Shown: piece by piece, positions 1-8,440 of the stretch
How positions within the stretch are numbered: position 1 is the first letter of the stretch
Layout: every line of letters begins with the position of its first letter
NCBI RefSeq assembly: GCF_003063245.1
Contig: NZ_MUXE01000018.1
Location: forward strand, 1-34,522
From: Arcobacter caeni
GTDB lineage: Bacteria; Campylobacterota; Campylobacteria; Campylobacterales; Arcobacteraceae
Direction of reading: 5' to 3'
DNA length: 34,522 bases
The notes under the pieces: generated by a model
What the model saw: only the letters and a program-made list of their open reading frames with translations
What the model was told of the DNA's origin: nothing
The model's database searches: none
Translations under genes and position numbers: made by a program

Positions 1-79
1 AATAAGAAATTGGAGCTTAACAATTTCACAACTAGCCATCCACTTTGATGGACGGCTTGATGATGCTTTAAATTTATGA
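1..79 (+). mobile_element. IS256-family (mutator-type) transposase, C-terminal tail, partial
   Basis: An open frame enters the window at base 2 and stops at TGA 77-79. Its last residues include R-N-W-S-L-T-I-S-Q-L-A-I-H-F-D-G-R-L, which matches the conserved end of IS256/mutator-type transposases (N-W-x-L-x-x-S-Q-L-A-I-x-F-x-x-R-L). The DDE catalytic core lies upstream, outside the window. Family assignment rests on this short but distinctive motif. Confidence 0.8.
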
Positions 80-120
80 TAGAATTTTAGGAATTATCTA
101 GGCTGACACAGAATGATGAA
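80..120. repeat. Probable right end (terminal inverted repeat) of the IS256-family element
   Basis: The non-coding stretch after the transposase stop contains CTGACACAGAAT at 103-114. Read outward-in this is ATTCTGTGTCAG, resembling the CTGTGTCA core of many IS256-family termini. The exact end and target duplication cannot be set without the left end of the element. Confidence 0.45.
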
Positions 121-146
121 CACTACCTTAAAAAGTTTTTCTTTGG

Positions 147-171
147 GAAGAGTTTATAAAATAAACTCTTC
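147..171 (-). terminator. Hairpin at the 3' end of the dehydrogenase gene
   Basis: A perfect 10-bp inverted repeat (147-156 and 162-171, 5-base loop) includes the stop codon of the minus-strand dehydrogenase gene. On the minus strand it is followed by CCAAAGAAAAACTTTTT, not an immediate U-run, so it is at best a weak intrinsic terminator. Confidence 0.4.
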
Positions 172-1080
172 GATATTTCTAGCCACCATTTTCACTAATC
201 TAGTTCTAGCTTCCACACTTGCCCAACCAATATGTGGAGTTAATAAAAGTCTTTGTTTATTTTTCACTTTTAAAAGTGGATTATCTTCTAAAATTGGCTC
301 AACGCAAACCACATCAATTCCACAATAAATCTCTTTTTCATCTATGATTTTTGCTAAATCAGGCTCATTAATAATTCCACCACGACCTAGATTTAATAAA
401 ATTGCACCATCTTTTATATTACTCATATTTTCATAATTTAATAAATCTTTTGTATTTGAATTTAATGGACAATGAATAGTTATAATATCGCAAGTACTTA
501 ACAACTCATTTAGTTCAATACTTTTATATTCACTATTTGTATTCTTTCCACTTGTTGAAAAATAAACAACTTCACAATCAAAGGCAGATGCTTTTTTTGC
601 AAAATTTCTTCCAATATCACCAAGTCCAATGATTCCCACTTTTTTGCCATCAAGTTCAAAAAATGGTTTATCTATATGAGTAAACATCTTAGATTTTTGC
701 CAATTACCCTCATCTACATATCTTTTATAATAATCAAGTTTTTGAACAAAATAAAAAATCATTGAAAAAGCTACTTGAACTACACTTGAACTTGAATATC
801 CAGCTACATTTTTTACTGGTATATTTTTTTGTTTTGCAAACTCTAAATCGACATTATTTGTTCCAGTTGCACTAATACAAATAAGTTTTAGATTTGAATT
901 TTCCATAACTTCTTTTGAAATCATTACTTTATTTGTGATTACAATATCCGCATCTTTTACTCTATTTGTTGTTTCACTTGGAAGTGTTAAGTCATAAGAA
1001 ATCACTTCACCTAAAGTTTCAAAGATTGATATATCTACATCAAATCCTAAAGTTGCTCTATCTAAAATTACTATTTTCAT
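154..1080 (-). CDS. D-2-hydroxyacid dehydrogenase (NAD-binding)
   Basis: The 308-residue protein has the family layout: a split catalytic domain (about 1-98 and 285-308) around a Rossmann domain (about 100-284). The nucleotide loop G-L-G-D-I-G is at 152-157. The catalytic set is R233 (L-G-R-G-G), E261 (V-E-P) and H283 (T-P-H-I-G-W). These enzymes reduce 2-keto acids such as hydroxypyruvate or glyoxylate with NAD(P)H in the cytoplasm; the substrate cannot be read from sequence. AGGAGGA lies 5 bases upstream of the ATG. The gene follows the HTH gene by 19 bp on the same strand, so the two are probably cotranscribed. It resembles glycerate dehydrogenase (HprA-like), but I would not assign the symbol. 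Confidence 0.88.
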   Translation of the reverse strand: MKIVILDRATLGFDVDISIFETLGEVISYDLTLPSETTNRVKDADIVITNKVMISKEVMENSNLKLICISATGTNNVDLEFAKQKNIPVKNVAGYSSSSVVQVAFSMIFYFVQKLDYYKRYVDEGNWQKSKMFTHIDKPFFELDGKKVGIIGLGDIGRNFAKKASAFDCEVVYFSTSGKNTNSEYKSIELNELLSTCDIITIHCPLNSNTKDLLNYENMSNIKDGAILLNLGRGGIINEPDLAKIIDEKEIYCGIDVVCVEPILEDNPLLKVKNKQRLLLTPHIGWASVEARTRLVKMVARNIEEFIL

Positions 1081-1099
1081 CTTTTCCTCCTAATTTTTT

Positions 1100-2077
1100 C
1101 TAATTTCTTCTTTGTCCAGGTTTTGGCGGTGTTACTTCTTTTTGTAAATCTATACTAAGATTATTATAAAAAAGTTCTCCATAGTTTGTTTCTCTATTTA
1201 TCATTTCATAGGCTTGTTTAATGTCATTTCCATATTTAACTGCATCTTGTAAAATCTTGATAATTTTTACAGATTCTAAAAAATTCACATGAGATGGTGC
1301 TTCAAGTGGCGAAGAATAATATTTATGCATTCGCTCAACCAATGATTTATTTCTAATTTCTATAAAAACTGATTCTATTGGTGATTTAAAAAATAGAATT
1401 TTTTGTTTGACATTTATAGAAATATATGTTGTTTCCATTCCATAAACTTTTCTTGAAAATGAATCAAATAAAAAAAGTTTTTTATTATAGTTATTATTAA
1501 ACAATTCATAAATAAGTTCAAGTATTTTTATCTTCTCTTCTTTTGTATAAAAGTTCCCAATAATTGCAAAACAAAAAGACAAAACCGATTTTATCGAATA
1601 CCATTCTGTAGTGTCATAATCATATCTTAGCATTTGATCTATTCTTGCTTGTTTTAATTCTTCTATATCAGAGCTATTTGTAGTTTTGTACACTTTTTGT
1701 ACAGCTGAATCCCTATACATCGGTCCTGGGAACTGTGCTTGTATAACAAATCTTCTATTTTGTTCTTGTTCTAATATGTATTTTAGTCTTCCTTGATAAT
1801 CTTCATCAATGATTCGCACTTCTTTTTGAGGTATTTGAGTTATGGATTTTAAGAATTCTTCTCCATTACAACCCTCTTCCCAAACATAATCAGGATACCT
1901 AAATGTTTGACAAATTTTATCTTTTATTTCTTTGTTTGGTTCAATATCAGTTACCTTATCAATCCACGATGTAACCGTTCTTCTATCTTTATTTATTAAA
2001 ACTGCAAATTTAGAAATACTTAAGTTTGACCTTTTAAAAATTTCTATGAATTTTTCTATTGAATTTTTGTAATTCAT
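1100..2077 (-). CDS. Helix-turn-helix protein, probable regulator of the divergent prp operon
   Basis: The 325-residue protein has an N-terminal XRE-like helix-turn-helix at about 10-45 (S-I-S-K-F-A-V-L-I-N-K-D-R-R-T-V-T-S-W-I). The remaining 250 residues do not match any ligand-binding domain I recognise. It does not look like sigma-54-type or GntR-type PrpR, nor the short-chain fatty-acid regulators with a classic XRE plus cupin layout. It ends in a basic tail (K-P-G-Q-R-R-N). AAGG lies upstream of the ATG. The gene is divergent from prpB across a 174-bp control region, which is the usual place for a pathway regulator; that role is inferred from position only. No signal peptide or membrane segment is seen, so it should be cytoplasmic. 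Confidence 0.65.
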   Translation of the reverse strand: MNYKNSIEKFIEIFKRSNLSISKFAVLINKDRRTVTSWIDKVTDIEPNKEIKDKICQTFRYPDYVWEEGCNGEEFLKSITQIPQKEVRIIDEDYQGRLKYILEQEQNRRFVIQAQFPGPMYRDSAVQKVYKTTNSSDIEELKQARIDQMLRYDYDTTEWYSIKSVLSFCFAIIGNFYTKEEKIKILELIYELFNNNYNKKLFLFDSFSRKVYGMETTYISINVKQKILFFKSPIESVFIEIRNKSLVERMHKYYSSPLEAPSHVNFLESVKIIKILQDAVKYGNDIKQAYEMINRETNYGELFYNNLSIDLQKEVTPPKPGQRRN

Positions 2078-2106
2078 AACAACACCTTAACTGTAATATT
2101 TATATC

Positions 2107-2172
2107 ATTGTACTATTTTTAAGCATAAAAGCAAATATTGTACATTTATATTAATTTAGATAATAAATTGTA
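2107..2172. promoter_or_regulatory. Three ATTGTA sites at exact 30-bp spacing in the prp control region
   Basis: ATTGTA occurs at 2107-2112, 2137-2142 and 2167-2172. The first two extend to ATTGTAC. Exact 30-bp spacing, close to three helical turns, could be an operator array for the divergent HTH protein. The region is very AT-rich and ATTGTA is also the complement of a TACAAT -10 box, so chance or promoter elements are alternatives. Confidence 0.35.
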
Positions 2173-2202
2173 ATTTATCTTTCAAAATAATACATCACTA
2201 CT

Positions 2203-2222
2203 ATGTATAAATAATGTATAAT
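2203..2222 (+). promoter_or_regulatory. prpB promoter -10 box with a duplicated ATGTATAA motif
   Basis: A perfect TATAAT lies at 2217-2222, 30 bases before the chosen prpB start. ATGTATAA occurs twice (2203-2210, 2214-2221), 11 bp apart, about one helical turn, and the second copy overlaps the -10 box. No good -35 is visible. A protein bound to the repeat would block or contact RNA polymerase. Confidence 0.5.
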
Positions 2223-2251
2223 CTTTCATAACTTAAATTTAAAGGATGTGT

Positions 2252-3136
2252 ATGAGCGCAGGAAAAAAATTTAGAGAAGCTTTAAAAGAAGAGTCTCCTT
2301 TACAAATCGTAGGAACTATTAATGCTTACCAAGCATTACAAGCAACAAAAGTAGGACATAAAGCAATTTACCTATCAGGTGGAGGTATTGCTAATGCTTC
2401 TTACGGTTTACCAGATTTAGGTATGACTATGATTGAAGATGTTTGTATTGATGTTAGAAGAATTACTTCTATTTGTAATACTCCATTAATCGTTGATGCG
2501 GATACTGGTTGGGGACATGCATTTAATGTAGCTAGAACTGTTAAAGAATTTATCAGATCTGGTGCTGCTGGTATGCATATTGAAGATCAAGTTGCTGCAA
2601 AAAGATGTGGACACAGACCAAATAAAGAACTTGTTTCAACAGAAGAAATGTGTGACAGAATCAGAGCAGCAGTTGATGCTAAAATGGAATTAGATCCAGA
2701 ATTTTATATCATTGCTAGAACTGATGCTCATGCATCTGAGGGTCAACAATCAGCAATTGACAGAGCAAAAGCTTATGTTGCAGCTGGTGCTGATGCAATT
2801 TTTGCAGAAGCAGTTCACACTTTAAAAGAATACAAAGAATTTACAGACCAAATGAGCGTTCCTGTATTAGCAAATATTACTGAATTTGGAGCTACTCCAA
2901 TGTTCACAACTGAAGAATTAGCATCTGTTGGAATTGATATGGTTCTTTACCCATTATCAGCATTTAGAGCAATGAATAAAGCGGCACTTGCAGTTTATCA
3001 AGAGTTAAAAGACAAAGGTACTCAAGAAGGTGTTCTTGATACTATGCAAACAAGAATGGAATTATACGATATGTTAAATTACCATGCTTATGAGCAAAAA
3101 ATGGATGAATTATTTTCAAAAGGTAAAGCTAAGTAA
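2252..3136 (+). CDS. prpB: 2-methylisocitrate lyase
   Basis: This enzyme cleaves 2-methylisocitrate to pyruvate and succinate, the last step of the methylcitrate cycle, in the cytoplasm. The protein (294 aa from this start) follows E. coli PrpB closely along its length. It has the Mg-binding V-D-A-D-T-G-W-G loop at 81-88, the active-site loop K-R-C-G-H-R with C119, and the family C-terminal stretch T-M-Q-T-R-M-E-L-Y. An in-frame ATG at 2246 is rejected as the start because AAAGG at 2241-2245 abuts it directly. The ATG at 2252 leaves about 6 bases after that site and gives an M-S-A-G-K-K-F start like known PrpB. It is first in the prpB-prpC-acnD-prpF run. Confidence 0.97.
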   Translation: MSAGKKFREALKEESPLQIVGTINAYQALQATKVGHKAIYLSGGGIANASYGLPDLGMTMIEDVCIDVRRITSICNTPLIVDADTGWGHAFNVARTVKEFIRSGAAGMHIEDQVAAKRCGHRPNKELVSTEEMCDRIRAAVDAKMELDPEFYIIARTDAHASEGQQSAIDRAKAYVAAGADAIFAEAVHTLKEYKEFTDQMSVPVLANITEFGATPMFTTEELASVGIDMVLYPLSAFRAMNKAALAVYQELKDKGTQEGVLDTMQTRMELYDMLNYHAYEQKMDELFSKGKAK

Positions 3137-3188
3137 TTAGCTTTATCCCCAAATAAAACAAAAATTAAAGTTAAACTAAGGAGAAAAC

Positions 3189-4343
3189 ATGAGTACTGAA
3201 ACAACTACGGGATTTAAACCAAAAAAATCTGTTGCATTATCTGGAACTTCAGCTGGAAATACAGCTCTTTGTTCTGTTGGAAAAAGTGGAAATGACTTAC
3301 ATTACAGAGGATATGACATTTTAGAATTTGCTGATAAAGCTGAATTTGAAGAAATTGCATATTTAATTGTACATGAGAAATTACCAAATGTTGCAGAATT
3401 AGCAGCTTACAAAACTAAACTTAGATCTTACAGAGATATTCCAAATGGTGTAAAAGTAGCTCTTGAGCAATTACCAAAAACATGTCATCCAATGGATGTT
3501 ATGAGAACAGGTTGTTCAGTTCTAGGTGCTTTAAATCAAGAAGATGAAGCTCATCCAAAAGCTGCTGCACAAGATATTATTGATAGATTAATGGGATCAT
3601 TTTCTTCTATTTTATTATACTGGTACCACTTTGCTTACAACGGAAAAAGAATTGATGTTGTAACTGATGATGATACTGTTGGTGGACATTTCTTACATTT
3701 ATTACATGGTGAAAAACCAAGAGAATCTTGGGTTAAAGCTATGCATGTATCTTTAATTTTATACGCAGAACATGAATTTAATGCTTCAACATTTACTTCA
3801 AGAGTAATTGCTGGAACAAATTCTGATATGTATTCTTGTATCACAGGTTCTATTGGAGCTTTAAGAGGTCCAAAACATGGTGGTGCTAACGAAGTTGCAT
3901 TTAGAATTCAAGAAAGATATAAATCAGCAGACGAAGCTGAAGCTGATATCAAAGAAAGAATGGCAAAAAAAGAAATTATTATTGGTTTTGGACACCCAGT
4001 TTATACAACAAGTGACCCAAGAAATGTAGTAATTAAAAAAGTTGCAAAAGATTTATCTGAAGAAAACAAAGATATGTTAATGTACGATGTTGCTGAAAGA
4101 ATTGAAACAATCATGTGGGATGCTAAAAAAATGTTCCCTAATCTTGACTGGTTCTCAGCTGTATCTTATAACCAAATGGGAATTCCAACAGATATGTTTA
4201 CTCCAATATTCATTATCTCAAGAGTTACTGGATGGGGAGCTCATGTTATTGAACAAAGAGAAGATGGAAAAATTATTAGACCATCTGCTACTTACACAGG
4301 ACCAGAGGGTTTAAAATTTACTCTTTTAAAAGATAGAGCGTAA
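3189..4343 (+). CDS. prpC: 2-methylcitrate synthase
   Basis: This enzyme condenses propionyl-CoA with oxaloacetate to 2-methylcitrate and CoA. The 384-residue protein is of the short bacterial citrate-synthase type. Catalytic residues are visible: H230 in [10 protein letters not shown]269 in G-F-G-H-P-V-Y and D320 in N-L-D-W-F. The substrate-loop motif E-H-E-F-N-A-S-T-F is at 194-202. Assignment as methylcitrate rather than citrate synthase rests on length, the motif context and its place 52 bp after prpB. AAGGAG precedes the ATG. A strong terminator follows the gene (4408-4437). Confidence 0.95.
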   Translation: MSTETTTGFKPKKSVALSGTSAGNTALCSVGKSGNDLHYRGYDILEFADKAEFEEIAYLIVHEKLPNVAELAAYKTKLRSYRDIPNGVKVALEQLPKTCHPMDVMRTGCSVLGALNQEDEAHPKAAAQDIIDRLMGSFSSILLYWYHFAYNGKRIDVVTDDDTVGGHFLHLLHGEKPRESWVKAMHVSLILYAEHEFNASTFTSRVIAGTNSDMYSCITGSIGALRGPKHGGANEVAFRIQERYKSADEAEADIKERMAKKEIIIGFGHPVYTTSDPRNVVIKKVAKDLSEENKDMLMYDVAERIETIMWDAKKMFPNLDWFSAVSYNQMGIPTDMFTPIFIISRVTGWGAHVIEQREDGKIIRPSATYTGPEGLKFTLLKDRA

Positions 4344-4407
4344 TTATTTTTTCAATAAATTTAGAAAAAATTTACTCAACTAAACAGTGCTAATTTTTTA
4401 GCAAAAT

Positions 4408-4437
4408 AAAAGGATGGAATTTTTTCCATCCTTTTTT
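4408..4437 (+). terminator. Strong intrinsic terminator between prpC and acnD
   Basis: A perfect 12-bp stem (4408-4419 with 4424-4435, TTTT loop) contains the GGATGG/CCATCC core and runs into a T tract (4432-4437). Only 26 bases separate its end from the acnD ATG, leaving little room for a new promoter downstream. A smaller TGCTAA/TTAGCA hairpin lies just before it (4388-4402). Confidence 0.85.
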
Positions 4438-4463
4438 AAAATCAAAATATATGGATATAAAAA

Positions 4464-7061
4464 ATGACAAACGAAAAATATCTTAAAGAACTTGATGGTT
4501 TTAATACAAAATACTATGATGTAAAGTCTGCTGTTGAAGATATTACTCCTGGTTCTTTTGAAAAATTAAACTATACTTCAAGAGTATTAGCAGAAAACTT
4601 AATTAGAAAATGCCCAAGCGCAGATTTAAAAGATTCACTTATTCAATTAATCGAAAAAAGAACAGACAAAGATTTCCCTTGGTTTCCTTCAAGAGTTATT
4701 TGTCATGATATTTTAGGATTAACTGCATTCGTTGACCTTGCTGGTTTAAGAGAAGCAGTTGCACTTGGTGGGGGAGATCCTCAAAAAGTAAATCCTGTTG
4801 TTCCAACACAATTAATCGTTGACCATTCACTTGCAGTTGAGTGTGGTGGATTTGATCCAGACGCTTTCCAAAAAAATAGAGATATTGAAGATAGAAGAAA
4901 TGCAGATAGATTCCACTTTATTAACTGGACTAAAGAAGCATTTAATAATGTTGATGTTATTCCTCCAGGAAATGGAATTATGCACCAAATCAACCTTGAA
5001 AAAATGTCTCCAGTTGTTCACAATATCGATGGTATTGCATCTCCTGATACATTAGTAGGAACTGACTCACATACTCCTCATGTTGACGCTTTAGGTGTTA
5101 TTGCTGTTGGTGTTGGTGGATTAGAAGCTGAAAATGTAATGTTAGGAAATCCTTCTTATATGAGAGTTCCTGAAATCATTGGTGTTAATATTGTTGGTGT
5201 TAGAGCTCCTGGAATTACAGCAACTGATATTGCACTTTCTATGACTTCATATTTAAGAGATAACAATGTTATTTCAGCTTACTTAGAATTCTATGGAACT
5301 GGTATCAAATATTTAGATTTAGGTGATAGAGCAACTATTTCAAATATGACTCCTGAATATGGTGCAAGTGCTGCTATGTTTGCTATTGATGACAAAACTA
5401 TTGATTATTTAAAAATCACTGGTAGAGATCCAAAACAAGTTAAACTTGTAGAAGCTTATGCAAAAGCAAATGGTTTATGGGCTGATGCTTTTGCACACGC
5501 TACATATGCTAGAACTATTGAATTTGATTTATCAACAGTTGCAAGAACACTAGCAGGTCCATCACAACCTCATAAATTACTTCCTACTTCAACTTTAGAA
5601 GCAGCAGGAATTTCTAAACATATTACAATTACTGATGATGTTATGCCAGATGGTGCTGTTTTAATTGCTGCAATTACTTCATGTACAAATACATCAAATC
5701 CTAGAAATGTTGTTGCTGCTGGTTTATTAGCTAAAAAAGCAAATGAACTTGGATTAACAAGAAAACCATGGGTTAAATCATCTTTAGCACCAGGTTCAAA
5801 AGTTGCTGAGTTATACTTAAAAGAATCAGGATTATTGCCTGAACTTGAAAAATTAGGATTTGGAATCGTAGGATTTGCATGTACTACTTGTAATGGTATG
5901 TCAGGTGCACTTGATCCAAAAATTCAACAAGCTGCTACTGAGTCTGGTGTTTATACAACAGCTGTATTATCAGGAAACAGAAACTTTGATGGAAGAATTC
6001 ACCCATTTATTAAAGAAGCTTTCTTAGCATCTCCTCCTCTTGTAATTGCTTATGCACTTGCTGGTTCTATCAGATTTAATATTGAAACTGATGTTTTAGG
6101 AAAAGATAAAAATGGAAACGATATTAGATTAAAAGATTTATGGCCAAGCGATGCTGAAATTGATGCTGTTGTAAGCAGTGCTGTTAAACCTGAAATGTTT
6201 GCTGCAATTTACGACCCAATGTTTGCAAGAAATGGTTTAGCTGGAATTAAAGTAGATCCATTCTATAAATGGAATAAAAAATCAACATATATTAACAAAC
6301 CTCCTTATTGGGAAGATGAATATATGCAAATGCCAGCGTTAAAAAACATGAGACCATTAGGTGTATTCCCTGATGATATTACAACAGATCACTTATCTCC
6401 ATCAAATGCGATTTTACCAACATCAGCGTCTGGTGAATATTGTTTAAAAATGGGATTACCATTAGAAGATTTAAACTCTTATGCAACACATAGAGGAGAT
6501 CATAATACAGCTTCAAGAGCTACTTTAGCTAATCCAAAATTATTTAACGAAATGGTTAAAGATGAAAATGGAAAAGTTAAACAAGGTTCATTAACAAAAA
6601 TTATGCCTGAGGGTGTTGAATCAAGAATGTGGGAAGCTATAGAGACTTACACAACAAGAAAACAACCTTTAATTATCATCGCTGGAACTAACTATGGTCA
6701 AGGATCTTCAAGAGACTGGGCTGCAAAAGGTGTTAGACTTGCAGGTGTTGAAGTTTTAATTGCTGAATCAATTGAAAGAATTCACAGAACTAACTTAGTT
6801 GGAATGGGTGTTTTACCATTACAATTTAAAAAAGGTGATACTAGAAATACTTACGCAATCAATGGAACTGAAGTATTTGACATCGTTGGTGATATTACTC
6901 CAAGATGTGATTTAACAGTTGTTATGACTAGAGCAAATGGTGAAAAAGTTGAATTCCAAGTTATTTGTAGATTAGATACTTCTGCTGAAGTTGATGTTTA
7001 CAAAAATGGTGGTATTTTACAAAAATTCGCTAAAGATGTTATTGCATCTTCAAAAAAATAA
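4464..7061 (+). CDS. acnD: Fe/S-dependent 2-methylcitrate dehydratase, AcnD type
   Basis: This enzyme dehydrates 2-methylcitrate to a 2-methylaconitate isomer that PrpF then isomerises. The 865-residue protein is an aconitase-family enzyme of the AcnD length class. Cluster ligands are C407 (T-S-C-T-N-T-S-N-P), C473 and C476 (A-C-T-T-C-N-G-M-S-G). The substrate-binding loop G-T-N-Y-G-Q-G-S-S-R-D-W lies in the C-terminal swivel domain. The N-terminal W-F-P-S-R-V-I-C-H-D-I-L-G motif is typical of AcnD/AcnA. The prpF neighbour, which occurs with AcnD and not with PrpD, supports AcnD over housekeeping aconitase. The ribosome site is weak (ATGGA, 8 bases before the ATG), and transcription must pass the terminator at 4408-4437. 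Confidence 0.95.
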   Translation: MTNEKYLKELDGFNTKYYDVKSAVEDITPGSFEKLNYTSRVLAENLIRKCPSADLKDSLIQLIEKRTDKDFPWFPSRVICHDILGLTAFVDLAGLREAVALGGGDPQKVNPVVPTQLIVDHSLAVECGGFDPDAFQKNRDIEDRRNADRFHFINWTKEAFNNVDVIPPGNGIMHQINLEKMSPVVHNIDGIASPDTLVGTDSHTPHVDALGVIAVGVGGLEAENVMLGNPSYMRVPEIIGVNIVGVRAPGITATDIALSMTSYLRDNNVISAYLEFYGTGIKYLDLGDRATISNMTPEYGASAAMFAIDDKTIDYLKITGRDPKQVKLVEAYAKANGLWADAFAHATYARTIEFDLSTVARTLAGPSQPHKLLPTSTLEAAGISKHITITDDVMPDGAVLIAAITSCTNTSNPRNVVAAGLLAKKANELGLTRKPWVKSSLAPGSKVAELYLKESGLLPELEKLGFGIVGFACTTCNGMSGALDPKIQQAATESGVYTTAVLSGNRNFDGRIHPFIKEAFLASPPLVIAYALAGSIRFNIETDVLGKDKNGNDIRLKDLWPSDAEIDAVVSSAVKPEMFAAIYDPMFARNGLAGIKVDPFYKWNKKSTYINKPPYWEDEYMQMPALKNMRPLGVFPDDITTDHLSPSNAILPTSASGEYCLKMGLPLEDLNSYATHRGDHNTASRATLANPKLFNEMVKDENGKVKQGSLTKIMPEGVESRMWEAIETYTTRKQPLIIIAGTNYGQGSSRDWAAKGVRLAGVEVLIAESIERIHRTNLVGMGVLPLQFKKGDTRNTYAINGTEVFDIVGDITPRCDLTVVMTRANGEKVEFQVICRLDTSAEVDVYKNGGILQKFAKDVIASSKK

Positions 7062-7065
7062 ATAT

Positions 7066-7087
7066 CTAAAGAGCTTTTGCTCTTTAG
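7066..7087 (+). terminator. Hairpin between acnD and prpF
   Basis: A 9-bp perfect stem (CTAAAGAGC at 7066-7074, GCTCTTTAG at 7079-7087, TTTT loop) is followed by TATTTTATA, a weak U tract. It could be a partial terminator or a 3'-end stabilising hairpin inside the operon. Confidence 0.5.
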
Positions 7088-7165
7088 TATTTTATAAAAC
7101 TATTTAAAGAAATCCCAAGATTTTTTTAAACAGTTTTAAATTAACACCATTTTTAAGGAAAACAC

Positions 7166-8344
7166 ATGAGTAACTACAAACCACAATTTAAAGTAAAAGC
7201 TACATATATGAGAGGTGGAACTTCTAAAGGAACATTTTTTAATATAGCAGATCTTCCAAAAGAAGCACAAGAAGATACAAAAAAAAGAGATAAACTTCTT
7301 CAAAGAATTGTAGGTTCACCAGATGTTTATAAACAACAAATGGATGGTATGGGAGGAGCTACATCTTCAACTTCAAAAGCTATTTTAGTAGGTCGTAGTT
7401 CAGTTCCTAACCATGATGTTGATTACTATTTTTGTCAAGTAGCAATAGATCAAGATTTTGTGGATATGAGTGGAAATTGTGGAAACTTATCAAGTGCAGT
7501 TGGTCCTTTTGCAATACATGAAGGTTTAGTTGATAATGTACCCCAAAATGGTGTTTGTTGTGTAAGAATTTGGCAAGCAAATATCAAAAAAACTATTCTT
7601 TGTTATGTAACGATGGTTGATGGAATGGTTAAAGAAATGGGTGATTATTATATTGATGGTGTTGCATTTCCAGCTGAAGAAATCGTATTAGAATTTGCAG
7701 AACCAGTTGATCCTAGTGAAGAATTATTCCCAACTGGAAATTTAATTGATGATTTAGAAGTTCCAGGAATCGGTACATTTAAAGCAACAATGATAACAGC
7801 TGGAATTCCAACTTGTTTTGTAAATGCTGCTGATATTGGATACAAAGGAACTGAACTTCAAGGAGATATTAATTCAGATGTTGAAGCCTTAGCTAGATTT
7901 GAAACAATTAGATCTTATGCTGCACTTAAAATGGGTCTTATCTCTAATTTAGAAGAAGCAAAAACAAGACAACACACTCCAAAAATTGCATTTGTAGCCC
8001 CTCCTAGTGATTTTACAACATCAAGTGGAAAAGAAGTAAAAGCAAGTGAGATTGATTTACATGTTCGTGCTTTATCTATGCAAAAATTACACCATGCCAT
8101 GATGGGAACAGCTTCTGTTGCTATTGGTGTTGCTGCTTGTATTCCTGGAACTTTAGTAAATTTAGCTGCTGGTGGTGGAGATAAAACTGCTGTTGAATTT
8201 GGACATCCATCTGGAACATTAAAAGTTGGAGCTGTTATTCAAAATAAAGATGGTAAATACATAGTTGATAAAGCTACAATGAGTAGAAGTGCAAGAATCA
8301 TCATGGAAGGTTTTGTAAATGTTCCTGCTGGAACTATGAACTAA
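7166..8344 (+). CDS. prpF: 2-methylaconitate cis-trans isomerase
   Basis: PrpF isomerises the product of AcnD so that it can be rehydrated to 2-methylisocitrate. The 392-residue protein has the family start M-R-G-G-T-S-K-G (15-22). It also has K71 (S-T-S-K-A-I) and C105 (S-G-N-C-G-N), which by order and spacing match the active-site Lys and Cys of characterised PrpF. The fold is of the diaminopimelate-epimerase type. AAGGAAAACAC precedes the ATG. It lies 104 bp after acnD and closes the operon, with a terminator just downstream. Its presence explains how the pathway works without prpD. Confidence 0.96.
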   Translation: MSNYKPQFKVKATYMRGGTSKGTFFNIADLPKEAQEDTKKRDKLLQRIVGSPDVYKQQMDGMGGATSSTSKAILVGRSSVPNHDVDYYFCQVAIDQDFVDMSGNCGNLSSAVGPFAIHEGLVDNVPQNGVCCVRIWQANIKKTILCYVTMVDGMVKEMGDYYIDGVAFPAEEIVLEFAEPVDPSEELFPTGNLIDDLEVPGIGTFKATMITAGIPTCFVNAADIGYKGTELQGDINSDVEALARFETIRSYAALKMGLISNLEEAKTRQHTPKIAFVAPPSDFTTSSGKEVKASEIDLHVRALSMQKLHHAMMGTASVAIGVAACIPGTLVNLAAGGGDKTAVEFGHPSGTLKVGAVIQNKDGKYIVDKATMSRSARIIMEGFVNVPAGTMN

Positions 8345-8349
8345 CAAAA

Positions 8350-8378
8350 GGTCTAGATTAAAATCTAGGCCTCTTTTT
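8350..8378 (+). terminator. Intrinsic terminator after prpF
   Basis: GGTCTAGAT (8350-8358) pairs with ATCTAGGCC (8363-8371), with one T-G wobble, followed by TCTTTTT. This ends the prp operon. Confidence 0.85.
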
Positions 8379-8440
8379 ATCCTTTAATTATTAATATTAT
8401 GTTATCATTTTTTCCAATAAAATTTAGGAGATAATAATTA

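Noticed and set aside
113-328. Plus-strand open frame of 71 codons at the left edge
   Set aside because: It lies opposite the dehydrogenase gene, has no ribosome site and no recognisable product; it is a shadow frame.
1684-1705. Two TTGTACA-like copies inside the HTH gene, as a further operator
   Set aside because: They lie in coding sequence about 400 bp from the promoter and can be explained by the codons there.
2246-2251. ATG at 2246 as the prpB start
   Set aside because: The ribosome site would touch this ATG with no spacer; the ATG at 2252 has proper spacing and gives the usual PrpB N-terminus.
4781-5055. Several open frames on both strands inside acnD
   Set aside because: They all overlap a complete, conserved aconitase-family gene and encode no recognisable domains.
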